DNA of 64,000 nucleotides from Prevotella sp. Its GTDB lineage: Bacteria; Bacteroidota; Bacteroidia; Bacteroidales; Bacteroidaceae. The notes under the pieces are model-generated. The model saw only the letters and a program-made list of their open reading frames with translations. It was not told where the DNA came from and did no database searches. Location of the stretch: assembly GCA_017619445.1 (NCBI GenBank), contig JAFZSI010000010.1, positions 117,133 to 181,132 on the forward strand, given 5' to 3'. The position numbers were made by a program, and so were the translations under genes. Shown here piece by piece: positions 1 through 9,384 of this stretch; position 1 is the first letter of the stretch, and the number at the start of each line of letters is the position of its first letter.

Positions 1-2
1 CC

Positions 3-725
3 GCTTGGGAGCGCGAGGCTTTTGGATGGATGGAGATTGAGACACTGACGGAATCGACCCAGAACATAGAAATGGCCACCATAGATGAGGGTGGCAAGGC
101 TTACCGAATCAAGAACGATGCAGATGCGACCGGAAACGAGTATTATCTGCTGCAAAACATCCAGTTACCTCGGGAAGGAAAAGGATGGAACAGAAAGATG
201 TATGGCCACGGCTTGCTGGTGTTCCACGTGTATTACAACCCGAATTCGTTCAGCCTGTATTATAACACAGTGAACGACACCAAGGAATCTCCGCGCATGA
301 CCATCGTGCCTGCCGACGGGGTGCTATTCACGTCGTATAACATTGACTACAAAACAGTATTTACCGCTGACTACCGTAGGCAGTTGGCTGGCGACCCCTT
401 CCCAGGCACCAGCAGCGTGACCATGCTCAATGATGAGAGCGGCCTGATAAACTTCTCACCTTATATTTCTGAAAAGACTAACGAATCGGGAGTTAAACTG
501 CTAAACAAGGCACTGACCAACATCCGTGAAGCTGACAACATCATCACGTTCGACTTCATTGCCAACTATGAAGAGTATGTGACGGGTGTGAAAGAGATAA
601 TGAATGTCTCAGGCAGCACTGACAGCAGAATCTACACGCTCGACGGTGTGCTTATGGGCACTAAAAAAGATGAGCTGTCCAAGGGTATCTACATCATCGG
701 AAAGAAGAAAGTGGTGGTGAAGTGA
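3..725 (+). CDS. C-terminal part of a secreted M6-type metalloprotease-like protein (5' truncated by window edge)
   Basis: The frame is open from base 3 and an AWEREAFGWMEIE stretch precedes the first internal ATG at 30, so the gene starts before the window. The text resembles the region after the zinc site of M6 (immune inhibitor A-like) peptidases: a GWMEIETLT segment, then EYYLLQN, then GLLVFHVYY. The catalytic HExxH is outside the window and cannot be checked. The end (about the last 45 residues, RIYTLDGVLMGT...GIYIIGKKKVVVK) resembles the C-terminal sorting tails of Bacteroidota secreted proteins, so export through a type IX-like route is inferred. A convergent hairpin terminator follows. 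Confidence 0.65.
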   Translation, partial: AWEREAFGWMEIETLTESTQNIEMATIDEGGKAYRIKNDADATGNEYYLLQNIQLPREGKGWNRKMYGHGLLVFHVYYNPNSFSLYYNTVNDTKESPRMTIVPADGVLFTSYNIDYKTVFTADYRRQLAGDPFPGTSSVTMLNDESGLINFSPYISEKTNESGVKLLNKALTNIREADNIITFDFIANYEEYVTGVKEIMNVSGSTDSRIYTLDGVLMGTKKDELSKGIYIIGKKKVVVK

Positions 726-769
726 TTATGTGACTGATAATTGAGTCATCATAGACAACTGCATAATAC

Positions 770-808
770 AAAAAGCGCACGTTTCAACCAATGAAACGTG
801 CGCTTTTT
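770..808. terminator. Bidirectional rho-independent terminator
   Basis: A 16-bp inverted repeat (770-785 with 793-808) has arms AAAAAGCGCACGTTTC and GAAACGTGCGCTTTTT and a 7-base loop. It carries an A-run on the left and a T-run on the right, so it can work in both directions. It sits between the convergent protease-like gene and rny. Confidence 0.9.
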
Positions 809-827
809 GTATTTCTATCAATGCAAC

Positions 828-2360
828 CTATTTGGCGTATGCTACGCTTCGGGTTTCACGGATAACGGTGATTTTCACCTGTCCCGGATAAGTCATTTCA
901 TTCTGAATCTTGGTTGCGATTTCGCCGCTGAGTGCCTCGGTCTCAGCGTCATCCATCTTGTCGGCACCGACAATGACACGAAGTTCGCGGCCAGCCTGAA
1001 TGGCATAAGTCTTGGTTACACCAGGATAGCTCATCGCAATGGCTTCCAAGTCGTTAAGACGCTTAATGTATGCCTCAACTATCTCACGGCGGGCACCTGG
1101 GCGGGCACCACTGATGGCATCGCAAACCTGTACGATGGGAGCCAACAGCGTGTTCATATCCATTTCGTCGTGGTGAGCACCAATGGCATTGCAGATGTCG
1201 GGTTTCTCCTTGAATTTCTCTGCAATCTTGGCACCATAGAGAGCGTGTGGCAACTCGCTTTCCTCATCGGGCACCTTGCCGATGTCGTGCAACAGTCCGG
1301 CACGCTTTGCTTTCTTGGGGTTCAGACCCAGTTCGGAAGCCATGACGGCACATAGGTTGGCCGTTTCACGGGCATGCTGAAGCAGGTTCTGGCCGTAGCT
1401 GGAACGATATTTCATCTTGCCGATGATGCGGATAAGCTCGGGGTGCAGGCCATGAATACCAAGGTCGATGGCGGTGCGCTTGCCTGTTTCAATGATTTCG
1501 TTTTCAAGCTGTTTTTTCACCTTGGCCACCACTTCCTCGATGCGGGCGGGGTGGATGCGGCCGTCGGCAACAAGCTGATGGAGTGCCAGTCGGCAAACCT
1601 CGCGGCGTATGGGGTCGAAACCGCTGATGACGATGGCCTCGGGCGTGTCGTCAACCACGATTTCCACGCCAGCGGCAGCCTCTAAGGCTCGGATGTTGCG
1701 GCCTTCGCGACCGATGATGCGGCCTTTCACCTCGTCATTGTCAATGTGGAACACACTGACAGAGTTTTCGATAGCTGTCTCGGTGGCAACACGCTGAATG
1801 GTCTGAATGACAATTTTCTTGGCCTGCGCATTGGCATTGAGCTTGGCCTCGTCCATGATTTCGTTGATGTAGCTGGCAGCGTCGGTACGGGCTTCGTCCT
1901 TTAGGCTTTCCACCAGTCGGTTTTTAGCTTCCTCAGCACTAAGTCCGGAGAGCTCTTCGAGCTTTGCGCGCTCTTGGTTTTGCATTTTCTCCAACTCATC
2001 GTGCTTAATCTGGAGCAGTTTCTTCTCATTGTCAACGCGCTGTTGCTGCTGCTCTATGTCCTGCTTGCGGCGTCCCAATTCCTCCTGTCGCTGATTGAGG
2101 CTTATCTCGCGCTGTTTCAGTCGGTTTTCGCTTTGCTGGATTTTGGAGTTGCGCTGCTGTACCTCTTTTTCGAGCTCTGCCTTTTTGTTGAGGAACTTCT
2201 CCTTTACCTCAAGCAGTTTCTTTTCTTTCAACACTTCTGCCTCTTTTCCGGCAGCATCAATCATTTCGTTGTATTTTCCCTTGATTACATATCTGAAAAT
2301 CAAGTATCCGATAGCTCCGCCCACAACGAGCGCAGCCACCGCAATAATCACATATATCAT
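828..2360 (-). CDS. rny: Ribonuclease Y
   Basis: This is a membrane-anchored endoribonuclease that initiates mRNA decay. The 510 residues match the family's usual length and order. There is an N-terminal transmembrane helix (about 2-24), a long charged coiled coil (about 30-180, rich in K, E and Q), a KH RNA-binding domain with [15 protein letters not shown] (about 210-270), and an HD phosphohydrolase domain with [12 protein letters not shown] and the GLLHDIGK metal motif (about 325-425). It is the last gene of a leftward group with zapA and a coiled-coil gene, probably driven from the promoter near 3023. It ends at a strong bidirectional terminator. Nothing looks broken. Confidence 0.96.
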   Translation of the reverse strand: MIYVIIAVAALVVGGAIGYLIFRYVIKGKYNEMIDAAGKEAEVLKEKKLLEVKEKFLNKKAELEKEVQQRNSKIQQSENRLKQREISLNQRQEELGRRKQDIEQQQQRVDNEKKLLQIKHDELEKMQNQERAKLEELSGLSAEEAKNRLVESLKDEARTDAASYINEIMDEAKLNANAQAKKIVIQTIQRVATETAIENSVSVFHIDNDEVKGRIIGREGRNIRALEAAAGVEIVVDDTPEAIVISGFDPIRREVCRLALHQLVADGRIHPARIEEVVAKVKKQLENEIIETGKRTAIDLGIHGLHPELIRIIGKMKYRSSYGQNLLQHARETANLCAVMASELGLNPKKAKRAGLLHDIGKVPDEESELPHALYGAKIAEKFKEKPDICNAIGAHHDEMDMNTLLAPIVQVCDAISGARPGARREIVEAYIKRLNDLEAIAMSYPGVTKTYAIQAGRELRVIVGADKMDDAETEALSGEIATKIQNEMTYPGQVKITVIRETRSVAYAK

Positions 2361-2395
2361 TTAATAAGTATAAAAAGTTAAATAATTAAATATTC

Positions 2396-2695
2396 TCATT
2401 TCAGTGTTTCCTCTATCTCACCGGTGAGTTTCTTGAGAATATCTTCATACGGAGTCGTGTCGTTGCGCTTGTCGCCGCGTTCGGCTTTAAGCGCAATGAC
2501 GAGCATGGCAGAATAGAGTATTTGCTTTTCACTCATTTTGCCTTTGTACGATTTTGCGTATGTATTGACGGTGCTATTGATAAGCGTTGCAGCCCTTCGA
2601 TAGACTTCTTCATCCTCTCGCGCCACGCGGAAGGACATGTCGGTATCATAGAGATGCAATCTTATCTGTAGCTTGTTGTTCTCGTTTGGCATCAC
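2396..2695 (-). CDS. zapA: Cell division protein ZapA family
   Basis: A small protein of 99 residues. Its N-terminal beta segment (LQIRLHLYDTDMSFRV) and following helix EEVYRRAATLINSTVNTYAKS fit ZapA, which bundles FtsZ filaments at the division ring. The rest is helical (EKQILYSAMLVIALKAE...). It lies 35 bp upstream of rny and 14 bp downstream of a coiled-coil gene, an arrangement common in Bacteroidales. The start MMPNENNK was chosen because it is the first ATG after the upstream gene; the second ATG is adjacent and equally possible. Confidence 0.85.
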   Translation of the reverse strand: MMPNENNKLQIRLHLYDTDMSFRVAREDEEVYRRAATLINSTVNTYAKSYKGKMSEKQILYSAMLVIALKAERGDKRNDTTPYEDILKKLTGEIEETLK

Positions 2696-2709
2696 TTCGG
2701 TGTTTAGGT

Positions 2710-3003
2710 TTACTTGTCACTCAACAATGTGATACATTTGTTTACTTCCCTGATGAGTTTGGCCAACCGTTTTTGTGCTGCTTCGTGGTCACCGTCGGTG
2801 ATTTCGAGCATTTTGGCCATTTTCAGGGCGTTGTAATCGTTTTGCACCTGAGCGAGCTGCGCCTGCAGTTGCTTGATTTCGGCATCGCGCTGATCCACCA
2901 GTGCATACAGGTCGTTGTTCTCCTTTTTCGTTTCGTTGAATTGGAGAATGAGCTGCCGCACACGGGTAGTAAACAGCGTTATTGTTTTCTCAGTTGCATC
3001 CAT
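2710..3003 (-). CDS. Small coiled-coil protein upstream of zapA
   Basis: A protein of 97 residues with no enzyme motif. Residues about 10-65 (VRQLILQFNETKKENNDLYALVDQRDAEIKQLQAQLAQVQNDY in part) have the heptad hydrophobic spacing of a coiled coil. The tail (QKRLAKLIREVNKCITLLSD) is amphipathic. Its place directly before zapA suggests a divisome role comparable to ZapB, but this is inferred from position and shape only. The promoter at 3023-3053 should give a leader of about 16 bases. Confidence 0.75.
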   Translation of the reverse strand: MDATEKTITLFTTRVRQLILQFNETKKENNDLYALVDQRDAEIKQLQAQLAQVQNDYNALKMAKMLEITDGDHEAAQKRLAKLIREVNKCITLLSDK

Positions 3004-3022
3004 AGCGATTACAATTTGGCGA

Positions 3023-3053
3023 CAAATTTAGCAAAAACTTTTTAAATCACAAA
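3023..3053 (-). promoter_or_regulatory. Bacteroidota-type promoter for the coiled-coil/zapA/rny group
   Basis: On the minus strand the -7 box TAAATTTG (complement of 3023-3030) is preceded by TTTG (complement of 3050-3053) with 19 bases between. This matches the primary sigma consensus of the phylum. Confidence 0.75.
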
Positions 3054-3181
3054 ATATTTTGCTCATTTATTGTCGTTTACATGGCTCAATTAGAGTTTTT
3101 AAACGGCTGAAAACGATTTTTTGTTGCGCCTTGAGCCGCAAAAGGTTGCCACATGAGCCTTTGGCATCGGCAACTGTCAGT

Positions 3182-3805
3182 TCATTCGTTCTGTTTCGGC
3201 TTGGGTTCTTTTTTGGCCAGCATGACCACCTGATAGACGAAATCGGTAATCCATTTCTGCGAGAATCCCAGACGGTTGTTATACTGTCGCACGGCGGCCA
3301 CAGTTTTCATCACACCCGCGTCTTTGTAATCGTTTTTGGAAAAAATGTCGTTGATGGTTTTCTCTGTCATCGTGTAGAGAGCCTTTTTGAAGAAGCCCGG
3401 CAGACGGAGTTTAAACTTCATCAGGTTGCCCGTGAGCATCATCAGGTCTTGCGAAAAGCCCTGGAACTGAACCATATACACCTGCACGTCCTGAATTTTA
3501 CGGCAGTTCTTGCGAATGCTCTGGTCAATCTCCTTGAAGAAATCGTCGCTGGTGTTGTAGAGTTTTTGCAACATCTTCTTGCAGTGGTTGCGCTCACCCA
3601 CGCCGAGCTTGTTGTTCACGGTGGGCACGTGCAGCGTCTGCTTGTAAGTGCGCAAGTCGGGCAGCATGGCCAGGTTGGTGATGCCAAGCTGCTGGGCGAG
3701 CACCGACTGGAAATAAACCCTGACGAGGGTCATATAGTCTTCCATGCCGCCGATTTTATGTTCTTCAGCCGATTTCTTTCCAAACAATTTTGATAAAAAT
3801 CCCAT
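3182..3805 (-). CDS. Conserved hypothetical protein
   Basis: I do not recognise a named family. The 207-residue product begins MGFLSKLFGKKSAEEH, a short amphipathic and lysine-rich N-terminus that could touch the membrane. The remainder is mostly helical and basic, with no signal peptide, no transmembrane segment and no catalytic motif I can name. A region near 85-150 (KKMLQKLYNTSDDFFKEIDQSIRKN..., MVQFQGFSQDLMMLTGNLMKFKL) looks like a helical bundle. It is monocistronic, with its own promoter at 3839-3846. The downstream region before 3182 has no clear terminator. Confidence 0.75.
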   Translation of the reverse strand: MGFLSKLFGKKSAEEHKIGGMEDYMTLVRVYFQSVLAQQLGITNLAMLPDLRTYKQTLHVPTVNNKLGVGERNHCKKMLQKLYNTSDDFFKEIDQSIRKNCRKIQDVQVYMVQFQGFSQDLMMLTGNLMKFKLRLPGFFKKALYTMTEKTINDIFSKNDYKDAGVMKTVAAVRQYNNRLGFSQKWITDFVYQVVMLAKKEPKPKQNE

Positions 3806-3838
3806 AATTCTAAAATGCTAAATATTCGTTTCGTTGTG

Positions 3839-3868
3839 CAAAGGTACGGCATTTTTTCCACTTATCAA
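3839..3868 (-). promoter_or_regulatory. Promoter of the 3182-3805 gene
   Basis: Minus-strand -7 box TACCTTTG (complement of 3839-3846), with TTG (complement of 3866-3868) 19 bases upstream. The predicted leader is about 30 bases. Confidence 0.7.
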
Positions 3869-3882
3869 TCTTTTTATATCAA

Positions 3883-4024
3883 ATTTTCTAGAAAATGTGA
3901 CAACAAAGCATCGCTTTACAAACGCAAAGTGTAGGTTTACGAACACAAAGTGCAGGTTTACAAACGCAAAGTGCAGGTTTACGAACGTAAAGCAATGGTT
4001 TACTACTGAATTTTCTAGAAAATT
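3883..4024. repeat. Intergenic element A: CTAG-centred palindromes bordering five 21-bp repeats
   Basis: Palindromes ATTTTCTAGAAAAT (3883-3896) and AATTTTCTAGAAAATT (4009-4024) border an array. In it TTTAC recurs at 3915, 3936, 3957, 3978 and 3999, an exact 21-bp period, with units such as TTTACGAACACAAAGTGCAG. The array fills most of the 357-bp gap between two divergent promoters. Related elements lie at 43644-43733 and 54816-54976. Chance short reading frames across it are not genes. Confidence 0.85.
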
Positions 4025-4134
4025 TGGCTCCAACGCTGTGGTGTTGTGTTGGCCGTGGGCGTTTTTAAGTGTGTAGATTGCTGAAAAAGCGTAAAAAAAC
4101 AACATTAATAATAGGTAGATTCAAATAATATTGC

Positions 4135-4142
4135 TACCTTTG
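4135..4142 (+). promoter_or_regulatory. -7 promoter box of rfbA
   Basis: TACCTTTG lies 20 bases before the rfbA start codon. No good TTTG is seen at the -33 position, so this may be a weak or regulated promoter. Confidence 0.65.
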
Positions 4143-4162
4143 CACAAAATTTTGCAAAATAG

Positions 4163-5032
4163 ATGAAAGGTATTGTTTTGGCAGGCGGTTCCGGAACCCG
4201 CCTCTACCCCATTACTAAAGGCATCAGCAAGCAGCTGATACCCATTTACGACAAGCCGATGATATACTATCCGATATCGGTGTTGATGTTGGCTGGTATC
4301 AGGGAAATACTTATCATTTCCACTCCGCACGACCTGCCGGGTTTCCGCCGCCTTTTGGGCGACGGCAGCGAACTGGGCGTCAGGTTCGAGTATGCTGAGC
4401 AGCCCTCACCCGACGGGCTGGCACAGGCATTCATCATTGGAGAGCAGTTTGTGGGCGACGACAGCGTGTGCCTAGTGTTGGGCGACAACATTTTTCATGG
4501 CGCAGGCTTCACCGGTCTGCTGCGTCAGGCTGTGGCCGATGCAAGCGAGGAGAAAGCCACCGTGTTTGGTTACTGGGTGAGCGACCCGGAACGCTATGGC
4601 GTAGCCGAGTTCGATGCCGAGGGTAACTGCCTGAGTATTGAGGAAAAGCCCGCTGAGCCAAAGAGCAATTACGCCGTGGTGGGACTCTATTTCTATCCCA
4701 ACAGCGTGGTGGAAATAGCCAAGCACATCAAGCCCAGCGCACGTGGCGAACTCGAGATTACCACCGTCAACCAGGAGTATCTGAAGCGCAACGAGCTGAA
4801 AGTGCAGACTTTCAAACGCGGATTCGCGTGGCTTGACACGGGCACTCACGACAGTCTGTCGGAAGCCAGCACCTTTATTGAGGTGATTGAGAAACGGCAG
4901 GGGCTGAAAATAGCCTGTTTAGAGGAAATTGCCTTTAAGCGCGGATGGATTACGAAAGAACAAGTGAGAGAACAGGCTCAGCCCATGGCCAAGAACGACT
5001 ACGGCAAATACCTGCTGAGAATCTCAGAGTGA
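4163..5032 (+). CDS. rfbA: Glucose-1-phosphate thymidylyltransferase (RmlA)
   Basis: It makes dTDP-glucose from glucose-1-phosphate and dTTP, the first step toward dTDP-L-rhamnose. The 289 residues are the normal size. The nucleotide-binding signature [13 protein letters not shown] is at residues 6-18, followed by [15 protein letters not shown]. The metal/nucleotide region VLGDNIFHG and the EKP motif are also present. It opens a rightward three-gene run with the Wzc-like kinase. The final enzyme rfbD is 46 kb away, and rfbB and rfbC are not in the window. Confidence 0.96.
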   Translation: MKGIVLAGGSGTRLYPITKGISKQLIPIYDKPMIYYPISVLMLAGIREILIISTPHDLPGFRRLLGDGSELGVRFEYAEQPSPDGLAQAFIIGEQFVGDDSVCLVLGDNIFHGAGFTGLLRQAVADASEEKATVFGYWVSDPERYGVAEFDAEGNCLSIEEKPAEPKSNYAVVGLYFYPNSVVEIAKHIKPSARGELEITTVNQEYLKRNELKVQTFKRGFAWLDTGTHDSLSEASTFIEVIEKRQGLKIACLEEIAFKRGWITKEQVREQAQPMAKNDYGKYLLRISE

Positions 5033-5110
5033 CAACCGCAGAACAGAACATCTATAGGAACCGCATAAGACCTATAAAAAAAATAATAACAACAATAATA
5101 AATAAAAGAA

Positions 5111-7648
5111 ATGGAAGAAAACAAAACCCAAAACCTGGAATTGGAGAACATCCAGGAAGAAGACGAGAAATCGTTTTTTGACCTACAAGCCATTCTGATG
5201 ACGCTGGTGCTGAACTGGAAATGGTTCGTACTCTCCGTGCTCTTGTGCCTGGGATTGGCATTCCTCTATCTGCGCTACGCCACGCCCATCTATCAGGCGA
5301 CGGCCAAGCTGCTCATTAAGGACGAGAACAACAGTAGCCGCGCCCGCAGTTCTATCGACATGACCAACCTCGGTATGATTACCAACAACTATGGTATCGA
5401 CAACGAGATGGAAATTCTGGCCTCGCGCTCATTGGCCACGCAGGCCGTGCGCGACCTGAAACTGTATGTAACCTATAAGTCTGAGGGCAATGTTGTTGAC
5501 AAACTCATGTACAAGAACCAGCCTGTGAGCGTTGATGTGGACCGCATTCACGTTGAAAGACTCACAACGCCCATTCAGCTGCGCATTGAAAAGGAGAAAG
5601 CAGGCTATCATGTGACGGGAAGCTACTATGTGCCGCTGGCCAACGGCGGACAGCGCGGCCCGTACATGATTGACAAGACCTTCAACACCCTGCCTAACAC
5701 CATCGGAACAGGTGCCGGTGTGATTTATTTCACAGCCAACACCTCCAAGCCCATGGCTAACGGCGATGCCGAACTGGTTACCGTTCAGTCGCCTACGACA
5801 GCCGCTTATAAGTATGCTGGCGGTCTGAGTGTGTCGCAGTCATCGAAGACTACCTCTATTGCCCGTCTTATCTTCACCGACGAGATTCCCCAGCGTGCCG
5901 CCGACTATCTGAAGCAGCTGGCCGTGGTGTATAACCGTCAGGCCAACGAGGACAAGAACCAGGTGGCCATCCGCACGGAGGAGTTCATCAACAGCCGTCT
6001 GGAGAAAATCAACAACGAGCTGGGTTCTACCGAAGGAGCCATCGAGAGCTACAAAAAGCAGAACCGCATGGTGGAGCTGCGCATCAATGCTCAGCAGGCA
6101 GTGGGTAACACCAACGAATTTGAACAGCGACTGGCTGACGCCAGCACACAGATTCAGCTGCTCAACAGCCTGAGCCAGGAAGTTGACAATCCCGTGAACA
6201 AATACCAGCTGTTGCCTGCCAACATCGGTATTCAGGACGGTGCAGCCACCTCGCTCATCAACAAGTACAACGAGATTGTGATGGAGCGCAACCGTCTGCT
6301 CCGCTCTGCCGCAGAGAACAGCCCCACGGTCACACCGCTTACCGCCCAGTTGGAATCTCTCAGCAGTTCTATCCGTCAGGCCCTGAACCAGGCTCGCCGC
6401 GGTCTGGAAATCCGCCGCAGCAGCATTGCCTCGCAGGTGGGTAAGTACAGCAGCCAGATAGCTCAGACACCTGAGCAGGAGCGCATCCTGACACAGATTG
6501 GACGTCAGCAGGAAGTTAAATCAGGCCTTTACCTCATGCTGTTGCAGAAACGTGAGGAGAACTCCATTTCATTGGCAGCCACTGCCGACAAAGGAAAACT
6601 TATCGACAACCCACAGATGTTAGGACAAATCAGCCCGAAACGCCAGATTATCCTGCTCATCGCTCTGATCGTAGGTCTGCTTATTCCCGCTCTGATTCTG
6701 TTCCTTGTTAAATTCCTCAACTACCGCATCGAAGGTCATGACGATGTGGCTCGTCTCACTCGTCTGCCCATCATTGCCGACGTACCGGTGGCCAGCGAGA
6801 CAGCCAAGACCAAGGCCGACATTGTGGTGCACGAGAACACCAACAACCAGATGGAGGAGGTGTTCCGCTCCATGCGTACCAATGTCAACTTCATGCTGAA
6901 AGAACACCAGAAAGTCATTATGTTCACCTCTTCAACCTCGGGTGAAGGTAAGACGTTCAACGCAGCCAACCTTGCAGTCAGTTATGCGCTGCTCGGAAAG
7001 CGCGTGGTGCTGCTTGGTCTTGATATCCGTAAGCCTCGACTGGCAGAGCTGTTTGAGATTGACGACCACAACCACGGTATCACACCGCTGTTGGCATTGG
7101 ACGAGCCTACATGGGCCGACGTCAATTCTCAGATTCTGAGTTCAGGCGTACACGCCAACCTCGACCTGCTGCTGGCTGGACCTATCCCGCCCAACCCGTC
7201 AGAGTTGGTTGAGCGTCCGTCGCTTGATAAGGTCATTGAGCTGCTCAAGGAGAAATACGACTACGTGCTCATCGATACCGCTCCTGTCGGACTGGTTACC
7301 GATACGCTGCAGATTGGACGTATTGCCGATGCCACTATCTTCATGTGCCGTGCCGACTACACGCCGAAGTCTAACTTTGGACTCATCAACAATCTCGGCC
7401 AGTCGCAGAAACTTCCCAACATCGCCATTGTCATCAACGGTATCGACATGTCGAAAAAGAAGTATGGCTACTACTATGGCTACGGCAAGTATGGACGCTA
7501 TGCACAGTACGGCTATGGTCGTTATGGCAAGTATGGCTATGGTTATGGTCGTTACGGTTATGGAAGCGTTTATGGCGGTTATGGTTACGGCAACTATCGC
7601 AAGAGTAACTATGGCAACAAGAACGATGACTCAATCAAACTGAAGTAA
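5111..7648 (+). CDS. Wzc-type polysaccharide co-polymerase with BY-kinase domain
   Basis: An inner-membrane protein that controls chain length and assembly of Wzx/Wzy polysaccharide through autophosphorylation. The 845 residues have a periplasmic Wzz-like part between transmembrane helices at about 37-57 and 515-538, with coiled-coil segments between about 270 and 480. A cytoplasmic kinase domain follows: Walker A SGEGKT (about 610-615), Walker A' LLGLDIRKP (D638), Walker B VLIDTAP (D722). The tail from about 780 is a GY-rich run with about 20 tyrosines, the likely phosphorylation cluster and longer than usual. It lies 78 bp after rfbA and 4 bp before a HAD gene. No outer-membrane export protein (Wza) is in the window. 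Confidence 0.93.
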   Translation: MEENKTQNLELENIQEEDEKSFFDLQAILMTLVLNWKWFVLSVLLCLGLAFLYLRYATPIYQATAKLLIKDENNSSRARSSIDMTNLGMITNNYGIDNEMEILASRSLATQAVRDLKLYVTYKSEGNVVDKLMYKNQPVSVDVDRIHVERLTTPIQLRIEKEKAGYHVTGSYYVPLANGGQRGPYMIDKTFNTLPNTIGTGAGVIYFTANTSKPMANGDAELVTVQSPTTAAYKYAGGLSVSQSSKTTSIARLIFTDEIPQRAADYLKQLAVVYNRQANEDKNQVAIRTEEFINSRLEKINNELGSTEGAIESYKKQNRMVELRINAQQAVGNTNEFEQRLADASTQIQLLNSLSQEVDNPVNKYQLLPANIGIQDGAATSLINKYNEIVMERNRLLRSAAENSPTVTPLTAQLESLSSSIRQALNQARRGLEIRRSSIASQVGKYSSQIAQTPEQERILTQIGRQQEVKSGLYLMLLQKREENSISLAATADKGKLIDNPQMLGQISPKRQIILLIALIVGLLIPALILFLVKFLNYRIEGHDDVARLTRLPIIADVPVASETAKTKADIVVHENTNNQMEEVFRSMRTNVNFMLKEHQKVIMFTSSTSGEGKTFNAANLAVSYALLGKRVVLLGLDIRKPRLAELFEIDDHNHGITPLLALDEPTWADVNSQILSSGVHANLDLLLAGPIPPNPSELVERPSLDKVIELLKEKYDYVLIDTAPVGLVTDTLQIGRIADATIFMCRADYTPKSNFGLINNLGQSQKLPNIAIVINGIDMSKKKYGYYYGYGKYGRYAQYGYGRYGKYGYGYGRYGYGSVYGGYGYGNYRKSNYGNKNDDSIKLK

Positions 7649-7652
7649 GCTC

Positions 7653-8090
7653 ATGACAATCGCAGTAGATTTCGACGGAACAATCGTCGAACATGAGTAT
7701 CCAAATATCGGTCGCGAAATACCTTTCGCGACCGATACTTTAAAAATGCTCATCAAAGATCACCACAAGCTCATCCTTTGGTCATGCCGTGAGGATCAGC
7801 TGTTGGAAGATGCCATCAACTGGTGCCGTGAGCGTGGTGTGGAGTTTTATGCCGTCAACAAGGACTTTCCTGAAGAGAAAGTGGAATACAACAACCACTT
7901 TACCCGTAAGTTGAAAGTCGATATGTTTATTGATGACCGCAACGTAGGTGGACTGCCCGACTGGGGTGTCATCTACGATATGGTAACCCACAAAAAGAAC
8001 TACCGACAAGTCATTGAGGAAGCACGCCGGGCAAGCCGCGGCGAAGCCTCAGAGGAGCAAAAACAAAAGAAGCGTTGGTGGCAATTTTAG
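7653..8090 (+). CDS. HAD-superfamily hydrolase
   Basis: A protein of 145 residues with the HAD motif I DFDGT (residues 6-10), a motif II-like ILWSCRE segment, and a late acidic motif DMFIDDRN. There is almost no cap domain, so it is a minimal HAD phosphatase probably acting on a small sugar- or nucleotide-phosphate. It follows the Wzc-like gene by 4 bp and is surely co-transcribed. A link to dephosphorylating a sugar intermediate or a phosphorylated partner is inferred from position only. The last codons form the left arm of a terminator hairpin. Confidence 0.85.
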   Translation: MTIAVDFDGTIVEHEYPNIGREIPFATDTLKMLIKDHHKLILWSCREDQLLEDAINWCRERGVEFYAVNKDFPEEKVEYNNHFTRKLKVDMFIDDRNVGGLPDWGVIYDMVTHKKNYRQVIEEARRASRGEASEEQKQKKRWWQF

Positions 8091-8104
8091 CCCCAGCGCT
8101 TCTT
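8067..8104 (+). terminator. Terminator overlapping the end of the HAD gene
   Basis: A 12-bp stem (8067-8078 with 8093-8104, one G-U pair) surrounds the stop codon and is followed by CGCTTTTTGATATTTT. It separates this operon from the convergent polysaccharide locus. Confidence 0.6.
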
Positions 8105-8120
8105 CGCTTTTTGATATTTT

Positions 8121-8168
8121 GACTCTAACTTCTTCCCAACTCTTCTCTACTTCTCTCCTTCTCTTCTC
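8121..8168. repeat. Degenerate 8-bp tandem repeat (pyrimidine octads)
   Basis: Six consecutive octads: GACTCTAA, CTTCTTCC, CAACTCTT, CTCTACTT, CTCTCCTT and CTCTTCTC. They fill the short gap between the HAD terminator and the stop codon of the WecA-like gene. Confidence 0.6.
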
Positions 8169-8172
8169 AACA

Positions 8173-9342
8173 TCACCACAAATCCACCAACTTTCTTACC
8201 CAGTGGAATAAAGGGCCTGTCTCTATATGACTTAATCGTGCCGCTTTCTTTAATGCCTTATATGGCCAGTGTTCATGGTCCAACCTTCTGACGACATAAT
8301 AGAAACCAGTTGTAATTAAGAAACCAACCACAACGACAACCACCAACTGATCCATAGCACCACCACCAAGCTGATAGGTGATAAACCAGCATAGAATATT
8401 AAAGCTATTCAGCGACAATACGCAGAAAGTGGTACCAATATGTGAGAAGCCCATCTCAATGAATAGGTGGTGCAAATGCGATTTGTCTGCATGGAAAGGC
8501 GAGATTCCTTTCATAATGCGTCCTGTCATGACACGTAAAGTGTCGAAAACCGGCACAGAAAGAACAGATAACGGGAAGGCTATTGCACCCATGTTGGTAA
8601 AGTTATATGCTACCCGCGAATTTTTGTCAATGATATGCATCACGAAAATGGTCATCACCATACCCATCATCAACGTGCCACCATCACCAATGAACATCTT
8701 TGTCTTCTGTCCAAACACGTTGTGAAAGAAAAACGGAAGCAGGGCACCCAGGCAAAGAGCCGCTAAAACGGTCATCGTTCCGTCTTTCGACAAGAAGAAA
8801 GCCATGCCAAAGATGGCACAAGCCATCACACAGAATCCTGATGACAAACCGTCAACTCCATCAATCATATTAATGGAATTGATAATGCCTACACCTCCAA
8901 GAATACAAATGGGTACAGAAGCGTAAAGCGGCATGTCATAGATACCTAACAGTCCATGCAGGTTGTTGATGCTCACCTGATCCATCCATACGACAAACCC
9001 TATGAAAAACATCTCCAACACTAATCTTAATACAGGACTCAAACCCAATATGTCGTCTAGAATGCCGATATACATCATTACCGTAATGGCTACAATTGAC
9101 GTAAACAGAGCATAACTGTTGAAGAACAAACTGGTCAGACCGACACCCACCACAAGTCCCCAATAAACAGCAAAACCACCCAAGACAGGCACAGGATTCT
9201 TCTGGAGTTTTCTTTCTCCCGGACAATCAACTATGTCTTTCTTTAGTGCCATCCTAACGATATAGGGGTGTATCCACGCTACTAGTAAAAAAGACACCAA
9301 CAATGGTATAATCACTCCAAAACCAATTATATACCAACTCAT
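8173..9342 (-). CDS. WecA/MraY-family UDP-sugar:undecaprenyl-phosphate sugar-1-phosphate transferase
   Basis: It primes glycan synthesis by moving a sugar-1-phosphate (typically GlcNAc-1-P) onto undecaprenyl phosphate. The 389 residues have about ten or eleven hydrophobic helices. Family signatures are visible: KNPVPVLGG after the first helix, SINMIDGVDGLSSG (about 155-168) with its acidic pair, FIGDGGTLMMG (about 217), and the HADKSHLHHLF cytoplasmic loop (about 280-292). It is the last gene of the leftward polysaccharide locus. The exact sugar cannot be read from sequence. Confidence 0.92.
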   Translation of the reverse strand: MSWYIIGFGVIIPLLVSFLLVAWIHPYIVRMALKKDIVDCPGERKLQKNPVPVLGGFAVYWGLVVGVGLTSLFFNSYALFTSIVAITVMMYIGILDDILGLSPVLRLVLEMFFIGFVVWMDQVSINNLHGLLGIYDMPLYASVPICILGGVGIINSINMIDGVDGLSSGFCVMACAIFGMAFFLSKDGTMTVLAALCLGALLPFFFHNVFGQKTKMFIGDGGTLMMGMVMTIFVMHIIDKNSRVAYNFTNMGAIAFPLSVLSVPVFDTLRVMTGRIMKGISPFHADKSHLHHLFIEMGFSHIGTTFCVLSLNSFNILCWFITYQLGGGAMDQLVVVVVVGFLITTGFYYVVRRLDHEHWPYKALKKAARLSHIETGPLFHWVRKLVDLW

Positions 9343-9384
9343 ATCTTCAACAATTATTCTTTCTAGTTACAACAATATTGGGAA

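Noticed and set aside
2361-2395. 6S RNA between zapA and rny, as expected from some Bacteroidales
   Set aside because: The gap is only 35 bp and cannot hold it.
3834-4105. Short reading frames on both strands across element A (such as one with repeated FTNAKCRFTN)
   Set aside because: The 21-bp DNA period makes frames stay open and look repetitive. No promoter or start context fits, and the same effect is seen at 43644-43733.
7434-7643. Frames rich in His/Ser or Met/Ala opposite or beside the Wzc tail
   Set aside because: They are by-products of the GY-repeat DNA in other frames and have no support of their own.
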